The notes beneath the pieces are model-generated. The model was not told the origin of the DNA, searched no databases, and was given only the letters and a program-made list of their open reading frames with translations. From NCBI GenBank assembly GCA_038040445.1, contig JBBPIG010000006.1:155812-219811 (forward strand): a DNA stretch of 64,000 nucleotides, read 5' to 3'. The DNA comes from Acidobacteriota bacterium. GTDB taxonomy: Bacteria > Acidobacteriota > Blastocatellia > UBA7656. Both the position numbers and the translations under genes were made by a program. Below are positions 18,314 to 26,742 of the stretch, piece by piece; position 1 is the stretch's first letter, and each line of letters begins with the position of its first letter.

Positions 18314-20010
18314 AGCGTCTCCTTCCTGGGATAAAGGTGATCGACCTTCCCGAAGTAGGTGTCATCGCATCGCTCAATACCCCAATCACATTTCTTGATT
18401 TCTTTCTTGAATGCTTCTACCCAGTGTTCGACTTGAGTCAGCCATTGTAGCTGGGTGTCGTTGTTCAAAGCGGCCACGCGATATACACCGCTGCTCGTTG
18501 TTACTGGCAGCCCAAAGCCATCATCACCCAGAAACCCGAGTTGCGCTTCCCAGTCGCCTGTTGGAATGTGAACTCGCCCGAAGCCTTTGGCTGCGCCGAA
18601 CCCAACACTGAGCCAACCGTCGCGCAGGTCTCGTAACACCAGCACCAACCAGCCCAATTCCCACGGCTCCGGGTTCTCCAGATGCATGCGCACGCGGAAA
18701 GCCGGACGCCACAGCGCGAGGGCGTCAAACTTGAATTGGTCCGCACCGCCGCCGGTGAAGCGGTCAATCGCCAGGAAATCCTGCATCTTGTATTCCGGTT
18801 TTTCTCCGGAGAACGGCGCGTCTTCGACGATCAAGCGACTGCCGCGTTGCGTGCTGCCGAACAAACGGCAGGCCAAGCAAAGTTGAGGTTGATTGTCTTT
18901 CTCTTTCTCAGTGGCTGCCTTGTTATTGTGCTTGGGACGGTTTTTGAACAAACTGTCGCAGCTTTCGAGAGATGGGATGATTCCTCCCAAGCGACTTGCC
19001 AGAGGATGACAGGCCGGACAATGACGCAGGAACTCTTGGGTATTATTCGCCGCCGACGTGGCTAGCGTGCGCGCGATGCGCTCAGCGTGCGAGCGCAGCA
19101 CGCCGCGCAACCCTGCGCCAGGCAAAACCGGCTTGGCCCAATCTGCAACAGCACTGGTCAATGGCGCGTGATCGAAGCCGCTGATGCAGCCGGAGGTGGC
19201 GTCATTTGTTAGCAATGGTCCATCAGCTTGCAACGCGAAGGTGAGGTTGAGCCAGCATCTTGCGACCGTTTGCGCATCTGTTGACTGAATTTCGATCTGT
19301 CCCACTTGCTGTGACAGCCACCCGGAGACTTCCTGAGCGCCTTTTTTCCAAGGGTAATCCTCGCGTAGGAAGTTCATCAGTTGGGCTTGCTGATTCAAAT
19401 CAAGTCCGACACAACGCACGTCCTGTAGCGTAAATGCGCCAAGCCCACGCGCTACACGTCCGCCCAGCCAAGCTCGCCCGGCTTGCCACTCGGCCAATCC
19501 GGCAGCCAGCAATTGTTCGCCCCGTTCATCGGTTCCGCGCAACTCCAACCGCAACTCGAAAGCGCATCCCTGCGGGATTGCTTCGAGATCGAATTTGACT
19601 GCGCCCGCTCGCGCCGCTGCGCCGGTAGCCCGATCAATTCCCACACTGTCACGGATAAAACTGGCTGTGCCGTCCTTCAGCTTCGCGTCAAAGACCAACA
19701 ACCGGGATGCAGTGGCAGGGCTATTCTCTTCGTCTGTCGGATTCACATCGCCGAACAGATGGCAGACTTCGCAACCACAAGCCTTGCCGTCATCGGCCCC
19801 CAGCGCTTTACAAGCCCGCACTCCCAGATGCGGAACCAAGCGGGTCAGCAGAGCGCGTAACGCGCCCGCAATCGCAGTGCCTGGGATGAGAGGGTGACCA
19901 GCCCCGTCGCGCCGAATCAAGGCATCGGTCGTCTCGTTGCCTACGCCAGCGCCGAGGTGAACAGCGGTGCGCGCCTGCATCGTTCCAGTAATGACGCAGT
20001 ATTGTGTCAT
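18310..20010 (-). CDS. cas7: Cas7-Cas7 fusion (Cas7-2x) of the type III-D effector
   Basis: 566 residues with two tandem Csm3-like RAMP domains. Domain 1: VHLGAGVGN, then a loop with Asp29 (TTDALIRRD), PLIPGTAIAGALR, Cys cluster CGCEVCHLFGD, ending RVARGLGAF. Domain 2: loop GFDHAPL (Asp280), PVLPGAGLRGVLRS, Cys motifs CPACHPLA and CLACRLFGS, final loop VGFGAAKGFGRV. In type III backbones the Asp in the first loop of each Cas7 cleaves target RNA at 6-nt spacing; both positions are Asp here, so two active sites are plausible. The architecture equals the Cas7-2x subunit of III-Dv. It overlaps both neighbours by 4 bp, so translation is coupled. Confidence 0.9.
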   Translation of the reverse strand: MTQYCVITGTMQARTAVHLGAGVGNETTDALIRRDGAGHPLIPGTAIAGALRALLTRLVPHLGVRACKALGADDGKACGCEVCHLFGDVNPTDEENSPATASRLLVFDAKLKDGTASFIRDSVGIDRATGAAARAGAVKFDLEAIPQGCAFELRLELRGTDERGEQLLAAGLAEWQAGRAWLGGRVARGLGAFTLQDVRCVGLDLNQQAQLMNFLREDYPWKKGAQEVSGWLSQQVGQIEIQSTDAQTVARCWLNLTFALQADGPLLTNDATSGCISGFDHAPLTSAVADWAKPVLPGAGLRGVLRSHAERIARTLATSAANNTQEFLRHCPACHPLASRLGGIIPSLESCDSLFKNRPKHNNKAATEKEKDNQPQLCLACRLFGSTQRGSRLIVEDAPFSGEKPEYKMQDFLAIDRFTGGGADQFKFDALALWRPAFRVRMHLENPEPWELGWLVLVLRDLRDGWLSVGFGAAKGFGRVHIPTGDWEAQLGFLGDDGFGLPVTTSSGVYRVAALNNDTQLQWLTQVEHWVEAFKKEIKKCDWGIERCDDTYFGKVDHLYPRKETL

Positions 20011-22397
20011 TGTCTTTTCCCCTTTCTCGCCAACTCAGCAGTGGCAGCCACTCGGTCGGCCAGCATCATTACGCCACGCGCCTGACACTGCTTGCCGTAC
20101 TTGCCAACCAACTCTTCTAACTTCCGAAGCAGCTTACTAATCAGTTCAAGGCCCTTAGGGTTGAGCTTGCTTTCTTTGCTCCGGTCTCCGTAATCAGGAA
20201 TCAAATCACGCAACTCCTGGCTCGGGCTGTCGGCCAATTTCAGCAACTCCTTGTTTAGCTCCGACTCCGCATGGCGCGCCAACAGCCATCGCGCAACCGC
20301 TGCGAACATCTCTGACTGACATTGCACCCAGTGCTTCTCTCGATCCAACACCCTCTGCCATTCCTTCTCGAAGCGGTCTTCTTTGCGCAGCAGGTGCTCG
20401 CCATCTCCCAAGCGTAGATCGTTGCCGAGTTGTAGATCGCTTTGTGTGATTCCCTGACCGCCCACATAAACCGGATGATTGAAGACTACACGCCCAAAGC
20501 CTTCTTCGCGCCGCAAGCCGATTCCGTCTCGCTCGACTTCTCTCAAGCGCTGCTGCCAATCTTCTGGCGGCTCAACCAAGCGCAACCCGACCGAGGAACC
20601 AGCCTCAATCACTGTGTCACGCCAGCGCGGTAATCCTAAGTGCCCGTTGAAACCGTCCACGTGGCGGGTGCTGGCAAAAACGTTCAGGGTGCTGGGATCA
20701 ACCGTAAGCTTCAACTCACGACCCATCCAGTCGGCGTCGAAACTCAAGTGATAACGTCCCCAAGCATCGGTGATGATCGTATCAGTCAACAGCGTGAGCG
20801 TGAGTTGCTGGGGGTCAGTTACACGATTTTCCAGCGGTACGCCAATCCACACCGGCTCTTTGCCCGCGCCATCCTCGAAACGTGCCGTCACTCGACCGTA
20901 GCCGCGTCGCGTCGCCTTACCCAACCGCAGTTCGAACGCCTGGCCGAGCGCTGGCAGCCCCGTCATCTGCTGGAATCGTTGCCAAGCAGCGTCGTCAGCA
21001 AAAGTCACCTCCCCGACGAAATACTGTCCGGCGTCTAAGGCGGAGTACGCAAAGAGGTCACCGGTGGCCACACGCTGTTGTACTGGGTTGATCTGAATGT
21101 GTAGTTCGCTGCGTTGGCTTAGGTGAAAAGGCTGCGGCGGTTGTTTGGCAACGACAAAGCCGTCTAACGCTCGCAAGGGCGTCTTCTCTTTTTTCTCAGC
21201 CCAACACTGCGGGCACTGTTGCGCTGCAGGTGATGATTGGTGCGCGAAGCCCTGAGCACCATGCTGATCGGGCTTCACTGCCAACCCGGGAAAGATTTTG
21301 CAAGTTAGCAAGTCTCGCGGCGCAGGGATGCAGGGATACAGTGCATCGCCGTGTCCCACCAACTCGGCAGGGCATAGCGACGAGAAACTGACTTGCCCGC
21401 GAAGAATCAAGCCAACGAAACCCTCATAGTTCGTCTTCTCGTCAAGTTTGACCCGTTCGGCAATACATGCCGCAAAAGCGCCGCGCAAAGTTACGCCGGA
21501 GATGGCGTCCAGCGTTTCGAACTGGTTCCCTGCATCGCCACGCCGCGCTAAAGTGATTGGCTCGTCAATACGCACGATCAATCGTCGCCGCACAGTGTGT
21601 GGGGCGACGCTCGCGGCGACTGCGACTTTGGGGATTAACCGTGAAGGAATGCTCCGCGCTGGCGCCTGCTTGGAGAGCCAGCGAGTCTCGAAGCGATTAA
21701 GCAAAGCCTGCTCCAGTGACTGATCCTCAGCTTTCGTAACGCCGGGTAGAGACGCTGGCTCAGCCAGATGGATTCGGCACTCTCCCTGGCCGCGCCGCCG
21801 CGAACGCCCCAGTTCGCGCACGTTACGCGCCGCTGCCATCAGCAAGGCGGCTTCATCCAGCGCCTTCTCGCCCTCACTCCCACAGTCAGCCGTGAAGCGA
21901 AAATGCAAGCGGCCGTCACCCTGTTCCTGTGAAAAGAGTTTGCCCGCTTCCGCGCGGCGTGTCTGTGGATTGATGCGAACACGATGCACGACCTGTGCTG
22001 CGGTCGTTCCTGGCTTCCAGCCACTCTTGCTTGATCCTACCTGTTCCAATCCGACAGGTCGCGCGGAAGAGATATCCCATCGCTTCGGCGTGCGCGGCGT
22101 ACCGAACAAGCGGCAGACTGGGCATTCATCGGCATAAGGATTATACTGGCCGCAGTAAAGCGGCGTTCCTTCTCCAGCTTTGCCGGAACGTTCGCAGTTC
22201 CTCTGATCAAATGGCTGCAGTTGCAGCAACCGCCATAAGCCATCGCGCAGCAGACCAGTCACAGCAGTTCCGCGCAGAACCGGGACACCGTCTGACTCGC
22301 GCAATAAGGCGGAATCAACGCCCGCGCCCAATCCGCCGCCTGCGCTAACATGGTAATCGGAGTGCAATTCAATCTCGAAAGTGAGCTTCACAGGCAT
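20007..22397 (-). CDS. csx10: Cas7-Cas5(Csx10)-Cas11 fusion subunit
   Basis: 796 residues in three parts. (1) About 1-240: Csm3-like Cas7 with loop Asp28 (GAGVDSALLRE), PVLRGTAVTGLLR and a Cys motif CPVCRLFGT. (2) About 265-665: Csx10-like Cas5 region with FETLDAISGVTLRGA, CPQCW, LGKATRRGYGRV, HVDGFNGHLGLPRW and GIGLRREEGFGRVVF. (3) About 686-796: an all-helical tail rich in Leu, Lys and Glu, consistent with a small-subunit (Cas11) domain. This is the composition of the fused Cas7-Cas5-Cas11 protein of III-Dv, which holds the crRNA 5' end. It starts one base after cas10 ends and overlaps the next gene by 4 bp. Confidence 0.88.
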   Translation of the reverse strand: MPVKLTFEIELHSDYHVSAGGGLGAGVDSALLRESDGVPVLRGTAVTGLLRDGLWRLLQLQPFDQRNCERSGKAGEGTPLYCGQYNPYADECPVCRLFGTPRTPKRWDISSARPVGLEQVGSSKSGWKPGTTAAQVVHRVRINPQTRRAEAGKLFSQEQGDGRLHFRFTADCGSEGEKALDEAALLMAAARNVRELGRSRRRGQGECRIHLAEPASLPGVTKAEDQSLEQALLNRFETRWLSKQAPARSIPSRLIPKVAVAASVAPHTVRRRLIVRIDEPITLARRGDAGNQFETLDAISGVTLRGAFAACIAERVKLDEKTNYEGFVGLILRGQVSFSSLCPAELVGHGDALYPCIPAPRDLLTCKIFPGLAVKPDQHGAQGFAHQSSPAAQQCPQCWAEKKEKTPLRALDGFVVAKQPPQPFHLSQRSELHIQINPVQQRVATGDLFAYSALDAGQYFVGEVTFADDAAWQRFQQMTGLPALGQAFELRLGKATRRGYGRVTARFEDGAGKEPVWIGVPLENRVTDPQQLTLTLLTDTIITDAWGRYHLSFDADWMGRELKLTVDPSTLNVFASTRHVDGFNGHLGLPRWRDTVIEAGSSVGLRLVEPPEDWQQRLREVERDGIGLRREEGFGRVVFNHPVYVGGQGITQSDLQLGNDLRLGDGEHLLRKEDRFEKEWQRVLDREKHWVQCQSEMFAAVARWLLARHAESELNKELLKLADSPSQELRDLIPDYGDRSKESKLNPKGLELISKLLRKLEELVGKYGKQCQARGVMMLADRVAATAELARKGKRQ

Positions 22398-22398
22398 T

Positions 22399-23991
22399 TC
22401 ATGCCTCCTTGTACACGTCCCGATCTTTGTCCAGATCGAAAGCGAAATCCCAAGCCTCTAGCAGATCCAGCAGCGCATGACCGTGCCATATTGCTTCGTC
22501 TGTCTTGCGATTGATCTTGTAGAGCCAGCCGGAATCGCCGCTGCCCAGTTGGGCTAAAGCCGCGCGGGTGATCTTCTCCGCCTCTTCGTCACGCCCGACC
22601 CGGCCAAGCAATTGCTCAAGATCCATTCGCCACGACTCGAGCTCAGCGGTCGAGTCCGGCAACCGGTCAAAGAGGGAGCGCAATTGCGCCAAGCGTTTGT
22701 TCGGTAGTCCGCTCAACTTTAATCGTTGATTGATCAGGCGATGCAGAGGCAAACCCCACTGCTCAGCGCGCGAGGGCATTGACTGATTGTCTTCCGGCAG
22801 AACCCAAAATGGCCGCAGAGTGGGCCGCCGCGTGCCTTCTCTTGGCGCTTCCACGATCTGACTACCGAGAATGATCTCGAAATCCACCACCGACAAGTGC
22901 TCGCCTGTTTCGTAGGCCAGCGCTTTACTCAGTTGCTTGGCGCGTCCAAGTCGCTCGACGCCGGCACGGTAGGCCAGACGATACGGATAACTCTCCTTGC
23001 AGATCACTACCACTGCGGCGATGGTCGGCCTCTCTACTTGCACCGTCAGTTTGAGGCCATTGATAATTTGAGCCATGCCGGTCTCGAACTCGCGGCAGAA
23101 CTTCAGCGCAAAATCTAAAGCCCACGGCGCCGGTACCAACGCGAACAGATCATCACCGCCCAGGATGAGTGGCAAGACCGGCACTTTGAATGGATCAACC
23201 TCACCACGCGCATCTCGTTGTGTCATCGCCTTGCGCGTCGGCGCTGCCAGAGCCTGACGCAACTTTTGCGTCATCTGCTTTGACAGCTCGCGCATTTGCT
23301 CTTCGTTGCATTGGCCGAACAGTTTGCCCAAATTGTTGCCATCGGCCATCAGATAGGCGACATAACGGCGTGGATCAAAGCGTGCTGTGTCCTTTGCTTC
23401 CATCGGCCAATCAAACGTCCCGGCGCGCCCGCCGGTCACCAGTTGGAGAAAAGGCCGGAGGAAAGTCCCTTCTCCCGGACTGTCACGCTCGCGCCCTTTG
23501 ACCATACAGGCGCGGCACAAATAGTTGGCGCGCTCATCGGCATGGCGATTACCGTATGCGATTGCCAATCCCGCACCGCACGAAGCACACCAGGCTGTAA
23601 ACGGCATCTGGGGCGTAGTCTGTACTGTTTGTTGCCGCCAGCGTTTAGCTACACGCAGTTTTTCTTCGGCGGCTTCGCTGGCTTTGGCAAAATCGCCATT
23701 CTTAATTTCCTCCGGTTCCGCCACAGTGATCGCGCCATCGGCGGCACGGCGATAGATTTCAGCCAGATTTTCGCCGAATGTCCGCGCCTGATTCAGGTCA
23801 TTGAACACTATGCGGAATGCACCGCCATCATTCACTACAATGCGCTCGCCACCGCCGAGCAGTTGCTGCGGCACCTCGTTGCAAAAGCGCGTGAGCAATT
23901 GGCTGCCGCCTACCACTTCGCGCAGATGCGAGGCGCGAAAGATGAAATCCTGAATCTGATCGGCCTCCGCGGCCAACAGGTATTCGGTCAT
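22399..23991 (-). CDS. cas10: Cas10 with GGDD cyclase motif and no HD domain
   Basis: 530 residues. The N-terminus EYLLAAEADQIQDFIFRAS and VVGGSQLLTRFC is typical of Cas10. A treble-clef zinc finger (C135, C138, C159, C162) is followed by the first palm motif YLMADGNNLG (about 213-222) and the catalytic LILGGDDLFALV (GGDD at 278-281), then a helical C-terminal domain. GGDD converts ATP to cyclic oligoadenylates when target RNA binds. No HD nuclease motif precedes the palm, so single-stranded DNA cleavage is not expected. The gene overlaps the CARF-HEPN gene by 4 bp. The family is certain; subtype is judged from the neighbours. Confidence 0.95.
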   Translation of the reverse strand: MTEYLLAAEADQIQDFIFRASHLREVVGGSQLLTRFCNEVPQQLLGGGERIVVNDGGAFRIVFNDLNQARTFGENLAEIYRRAADGAITVAEPEEIKNGDFAKASEAAEEKLRVAKRWRQQTVQTTPQMPFTAWCASCGAGLAIAYGNRHADERANYLCRACMVKGRERDSPGEGTFLRPFLQLVTGGRAGTFDWPMEAKDTARFDPRRYVAYLMADGNNLGKLFGQCNEEQMRELSKQMTQKLRQALAAPTRKAMTQRDARGEVDPFKVPVLPLILGGDDLFALVPAPWALDFALKFCREFETGMAQIINGLKLTVQVERPTIAAVVVICKESYPYRLAYRAGVERLGRAKQLSKALAYETGEHLSVVDFEIILGSQIVEAPREGTRRPTLRPFWVLPEDNQSMPSRAEQWGLPLHRLINQRLKLSGLPNKRLAQLRSLFDRLPDSTAELESWRMDLEQLLGRVGRDEEAEKITRAALAQLGSGDSGWLYKINRKTDEAIWHGHALLDLLEAWDFAFDLDKDRDVYKEA

Positions 23992-25640
23992 TTGTCCTCC
24001 TTCAGGCTCGGCGGCAGCAGGTCAGCCAAACCGCAACGTTGGCAGAGTTGCGACCATTTCAAGTCTTCAGCACACAAACTCAATAATTCCATTGAGTAAC
24101 CAAGAAAGTCTTCAAAGTTGGCGGTGACAAAGCGAAGTGCGTCTTCAGCCAAGTAGGGCGGCACAGTGAGATGCGTATGGGTCAGCTTGTTTCTGATACG
24201 CAGAAAATGCTCCCAGCCTCTCACGTCAATGGAATCCTTGTCCCTGAAGTCTTTGAAGTGGTGGTTCTGTTGCCACCATTCAGACATTCTTCGCGGCAAT
24301 GCTACTGAAAGCTGTGGCGCGCTTCTAAACGAAAGGTCTTTTGTTCTGCGTTCACGTCCGATTTCGATGGTCGAATTATCAGGTTTGAGCAAGGCTTCAT
24401 AGACTGAGTAAGCCCCAGGAGTTTCACGGTCGAGCGCACTTAATAGCGATCTCTTATCAACTTGGTTGCTCACCAATTTAACAACACGCGCGATCATAAG
24501 AACTTCATTCACCCCAGCCACGCGCAAGAATGCCGAGTTGCAGTCTTCGTTCAAGTAGATGAGCCGTTCGACACGCTTGATCTCGTCGTAAACATAGGCT
24601 CTGAGTTCAGGCGTATCGTCGTAAAACGAGCTTACGGATTGGGAGATTTCACCACCGCTAAAGCTGAACCAACTCCCGCCCAAGTCAGTCACCGTGTTTG
24701 GGAACTCTGTGTTCCAGCCTTCTTGGTTAATTGTGTTAGCTTCGACCTGCGCCGCATTGAACTCGCCGCTCTCCCAAAGTTCATAGCAATAGAGCATCCG
24801 CCCAAGCCGGTTCATCGGCTCTTCCATTTCGGGCAAATAGATTCGCGCTGTCGCCAGAATCGTGCCCACGCTGCCACTACCATCACGCCCAACCAGCAAC
24901 GTGCGCGCCGCGCGGAAGTTGTATTGGTTGTAAAGCTCACGCACAAGCTCCCAGTCGCGGAGCGCGAAAGCCTGATACGGATTGCTTAGGCTTCCAATCC
25001 GGCATTTGTAACCATAAGGACGGCCCCGCTCCGGGTCGTAAGCGTCATCATCAAAATCCACGTATGAGACCGGCACATTGGCGTAGGCGGCATAGAGAAA
25101 TGCCCCGGCAACCATGCTCTTCTTTGCTCCGGTGATGTCTATGATGACGCCCTCGGTTACACTCACCTTCTCGCGCAATCTGCGGAAAACGGACGCAGGA
25201 TCGGCGTTAACGATCTCACAATCTACTTGTGGCTTGCGCTTCAAGGGTTTCTTGACGGACAGATGATCTTGAATGAGGGACTTGACCATCTCACCGAAAT
25301 CTTCCCCCCGCATTCCGCCCTCTTCCAAATCACCGTAGGCCTGATTGAGCAGCAACAGCACCTGCTGCGGCTCGTAAGCCCACACCGTCTGTAACAATGG
25401 CTCGACCGAGAATCCCACCAGCATCGCCAAAAGCTGATACTCTTGCTGTGGCAACCGGCTACGGTTATCTGGGAGTGGAGAGTCGTTGGCCCAGCACATC
25501 TCTTCGTTGAGTAAGTCGTCTACGTAACGTTCAAGTCGCGGCTTGAGCTTCCCGCTCTCAAAGGTCTCCCAGTATTCTTGGGTCAGGCTTTTCAATGTCT
25601 TCTCGTCTGCCTTGTGTTCCTGACAAATGCCTTCGTCCAT
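23988..25640 (-). CDS. CARF-HEPN ribonuclease (Csm6/Csx1-type ancillary effector)
   Basis: 550 residues. A CARF-like domain occupies roughly 150-260, with the strand VIIDITGAKKSMVAGAFLYAAYA, VPVSYVDFDDDAYD and NPYQAFALRDWELVREL, resembling the TIGR02710 branch of Csm6-like proteins. The C-terminal third has a HEPN active-site motif RNKLTH (R483, H488; pattern Rx4H) followed by helices. Such proteins bind cyclic oligoadenylate and cut RNA non-specifically. A CQRCG pair near the end is unusual. It is the first gene of the effector operon and overlaps cas10 by 4 bp, so sensor and signal producer are co-expressed. Confidence 0.85.
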   Translation of the reverse strand: MDEGICQEHKADEKTLKSLTQEYWETFESGKLKPRLERYVDDLLNEEMCWANDSPLPDNRSRLPQQEYQLLAMLVGFSVEPLLQTVWAYEPQQVLLLLNQAYGDLEEGGMRGEDFGEMVKSLIQDHLSVKKPLKRKPQVDCEIVNADPASVFRRLREKVSVTEGVIIDITGAKKSMVAGAFLYAAYANVPVSYVDFDDDAYDPERGRPYGYKCRIGSLSNPYQAFALRDWELVRELYNQYNFRAARTLLVGRDGSGSVGTILATARIYLPEMEEPMNRLGRMLYCYELWESGEFNAAQVEANTINQEGWNTEFPNTVTDLGGSWFSFSGGEISQSVSSFYDDTPELRAYVYDEIKRVERLIYLNEDCNSAFLRVAGVNEVLMIARVVKLVSNQVDKRSLLSALDRETPGAYSVYEALLKPDNSTIEIGRERRTKDLSFRSAPQLSVALPRRMSEWWQQNHHFKDFRDKDSIDVRGWEHFLRIRNKLTHTHLTVPPYLAEDALRFVTANFEDFLGYSMELLSLCAEDLKWSQLCQRCGLADLLPPSLKEDK

Positions 25641-25847
25641 TTTGCCCTCCGACTAGCGCGCCAGGTCGTCTTTACGCCCGACACGTCACGCTCGAAGTCG
25701 CGAATAGGTGCCAAGGGTAGTTGATCATTCCCATTCCTCCCGAGTGCGACAGAATGAAAACACAAAACCCTTATCCATATTGCATCCGTCTAGATGCCAG
25801 AGGCGCAAACTCGACGGGGAGACTCGGCGGCGCGGAGACTGGGTGAC
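25641..25847. other. Non-coding region upstream of the effector operon
   Basis: These 207 bp separate the CARF-HEPN start codon from the remnant of the DUF1016 gene. I see no convincing gene and no clear promoter boxes. As the only sizeable gap before six overlapping genes, it is the most likely place for the effector promoter. Confidence 0.4.
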
Positions 25848-26706
25848 TCAATTCTCTCCTCCCGCTGCTTCAATCCGTTCGCTCAATTCGGCTTCGATCT
25901 CTTCAATCGTCGGCAGACTCCCTTTAAGCTCTTCTGGCAACGCGCGAGTCAACTCATAGGCCGATACGCCAATCCGCTTTTCATGTCACGTACTCCTTAT
26001 GGGGGTCCCGGCCGCCGACCTCCAGGTGATATTGATTGCCCGCGAAGGCAAAGCCCACGCCCAACTCGAGGAGGAAGTCTCGCAGGTTCTCCAGCAGACC
26101 CCGCTCGAGGTCTCGTTCGTGAAACTCGCGGCCGAGGCTCAGAAAGTCAAAGTTGTAAGGGTCTTTTAGCAGTTGCTGGGCGAGGTCGCTCTGAGGCGCA
26201 GGCAACGTCTGAGCAAAGTTGGTCACCGCCTTGCCTTGGCGTTGATACAGGCCGCTTTCGATTTGCAGGACAAGGACGTTTCGGCTCCAACCGTTTTCAG
26301 AGGTTTGGCGGATATACCATTCGCGTTCGCCCGGGTCTTTGACGTGATCTAATACCCTCACGTTATGCCCCCAGGGAATTTGTGCAACAAGCTGTTGCAC
26401 AAATTGCTCGTCTGGGTATGCGCCGGCAAAAGCGCGCATATACTTCAGGTTGCGCGGCGAGAAGCCCTTCATCTCGGGAAACTCGCTGCGCAGGTCTTTC
26501 GCCAACCGGTCGATCACCTTTGCACCCCAGCCCGCCGTCTGTTGTCTTTGCAAGATCTCGCGCCCGATGCCCCAGTACAACAGTACGAGCTCGCGATTGA
26601 CCGACAAGGCGGCTCGGACTTGCGCCTGCCGAATTCGCGCCTTCAGGTCTTGCAAGAACTTGGAGTAGCCTTCTATCACAATTTGTTTTTCTAGATCAGC
26701 AGTCAT
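25848..26706 (-). pseudogene. DUF1016 (YhcG-like, PD-(D/E)xK) nuclease gene with the nuclease core deleted
   Basis: From ATG 26706 the frame gives the DUF1016 N-terminal half (ELVLLYWGIGREILQRQ; GWGAKVIDRLAKDLRSEFP; GFSPRNLKYMRAF; IPWGHN) up to FAGNQYHLEVGGRD, where the PD-(D/E)xK core should begin, then stops at 25981. The expected DUF1016 C-terminus (IGVSAYELTRALPEELKGS, then LPTIEEIEAEL) lies directly downstream in another frame, 25848-25982. So roughly 80 residues holding the catalytic nuclease motif were deleted and the ends joined out of frame. It lies between cas6 and the effector operon on the same strand. Intact relatives occur in defence and restriction contexts; this copy should be inactive as a nuclease. 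Confidence 0.85.
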
Positions 26707-26742
26707 CAGGAACCTCTGCCCTTCAGCAACCTTGCCGGAAAC

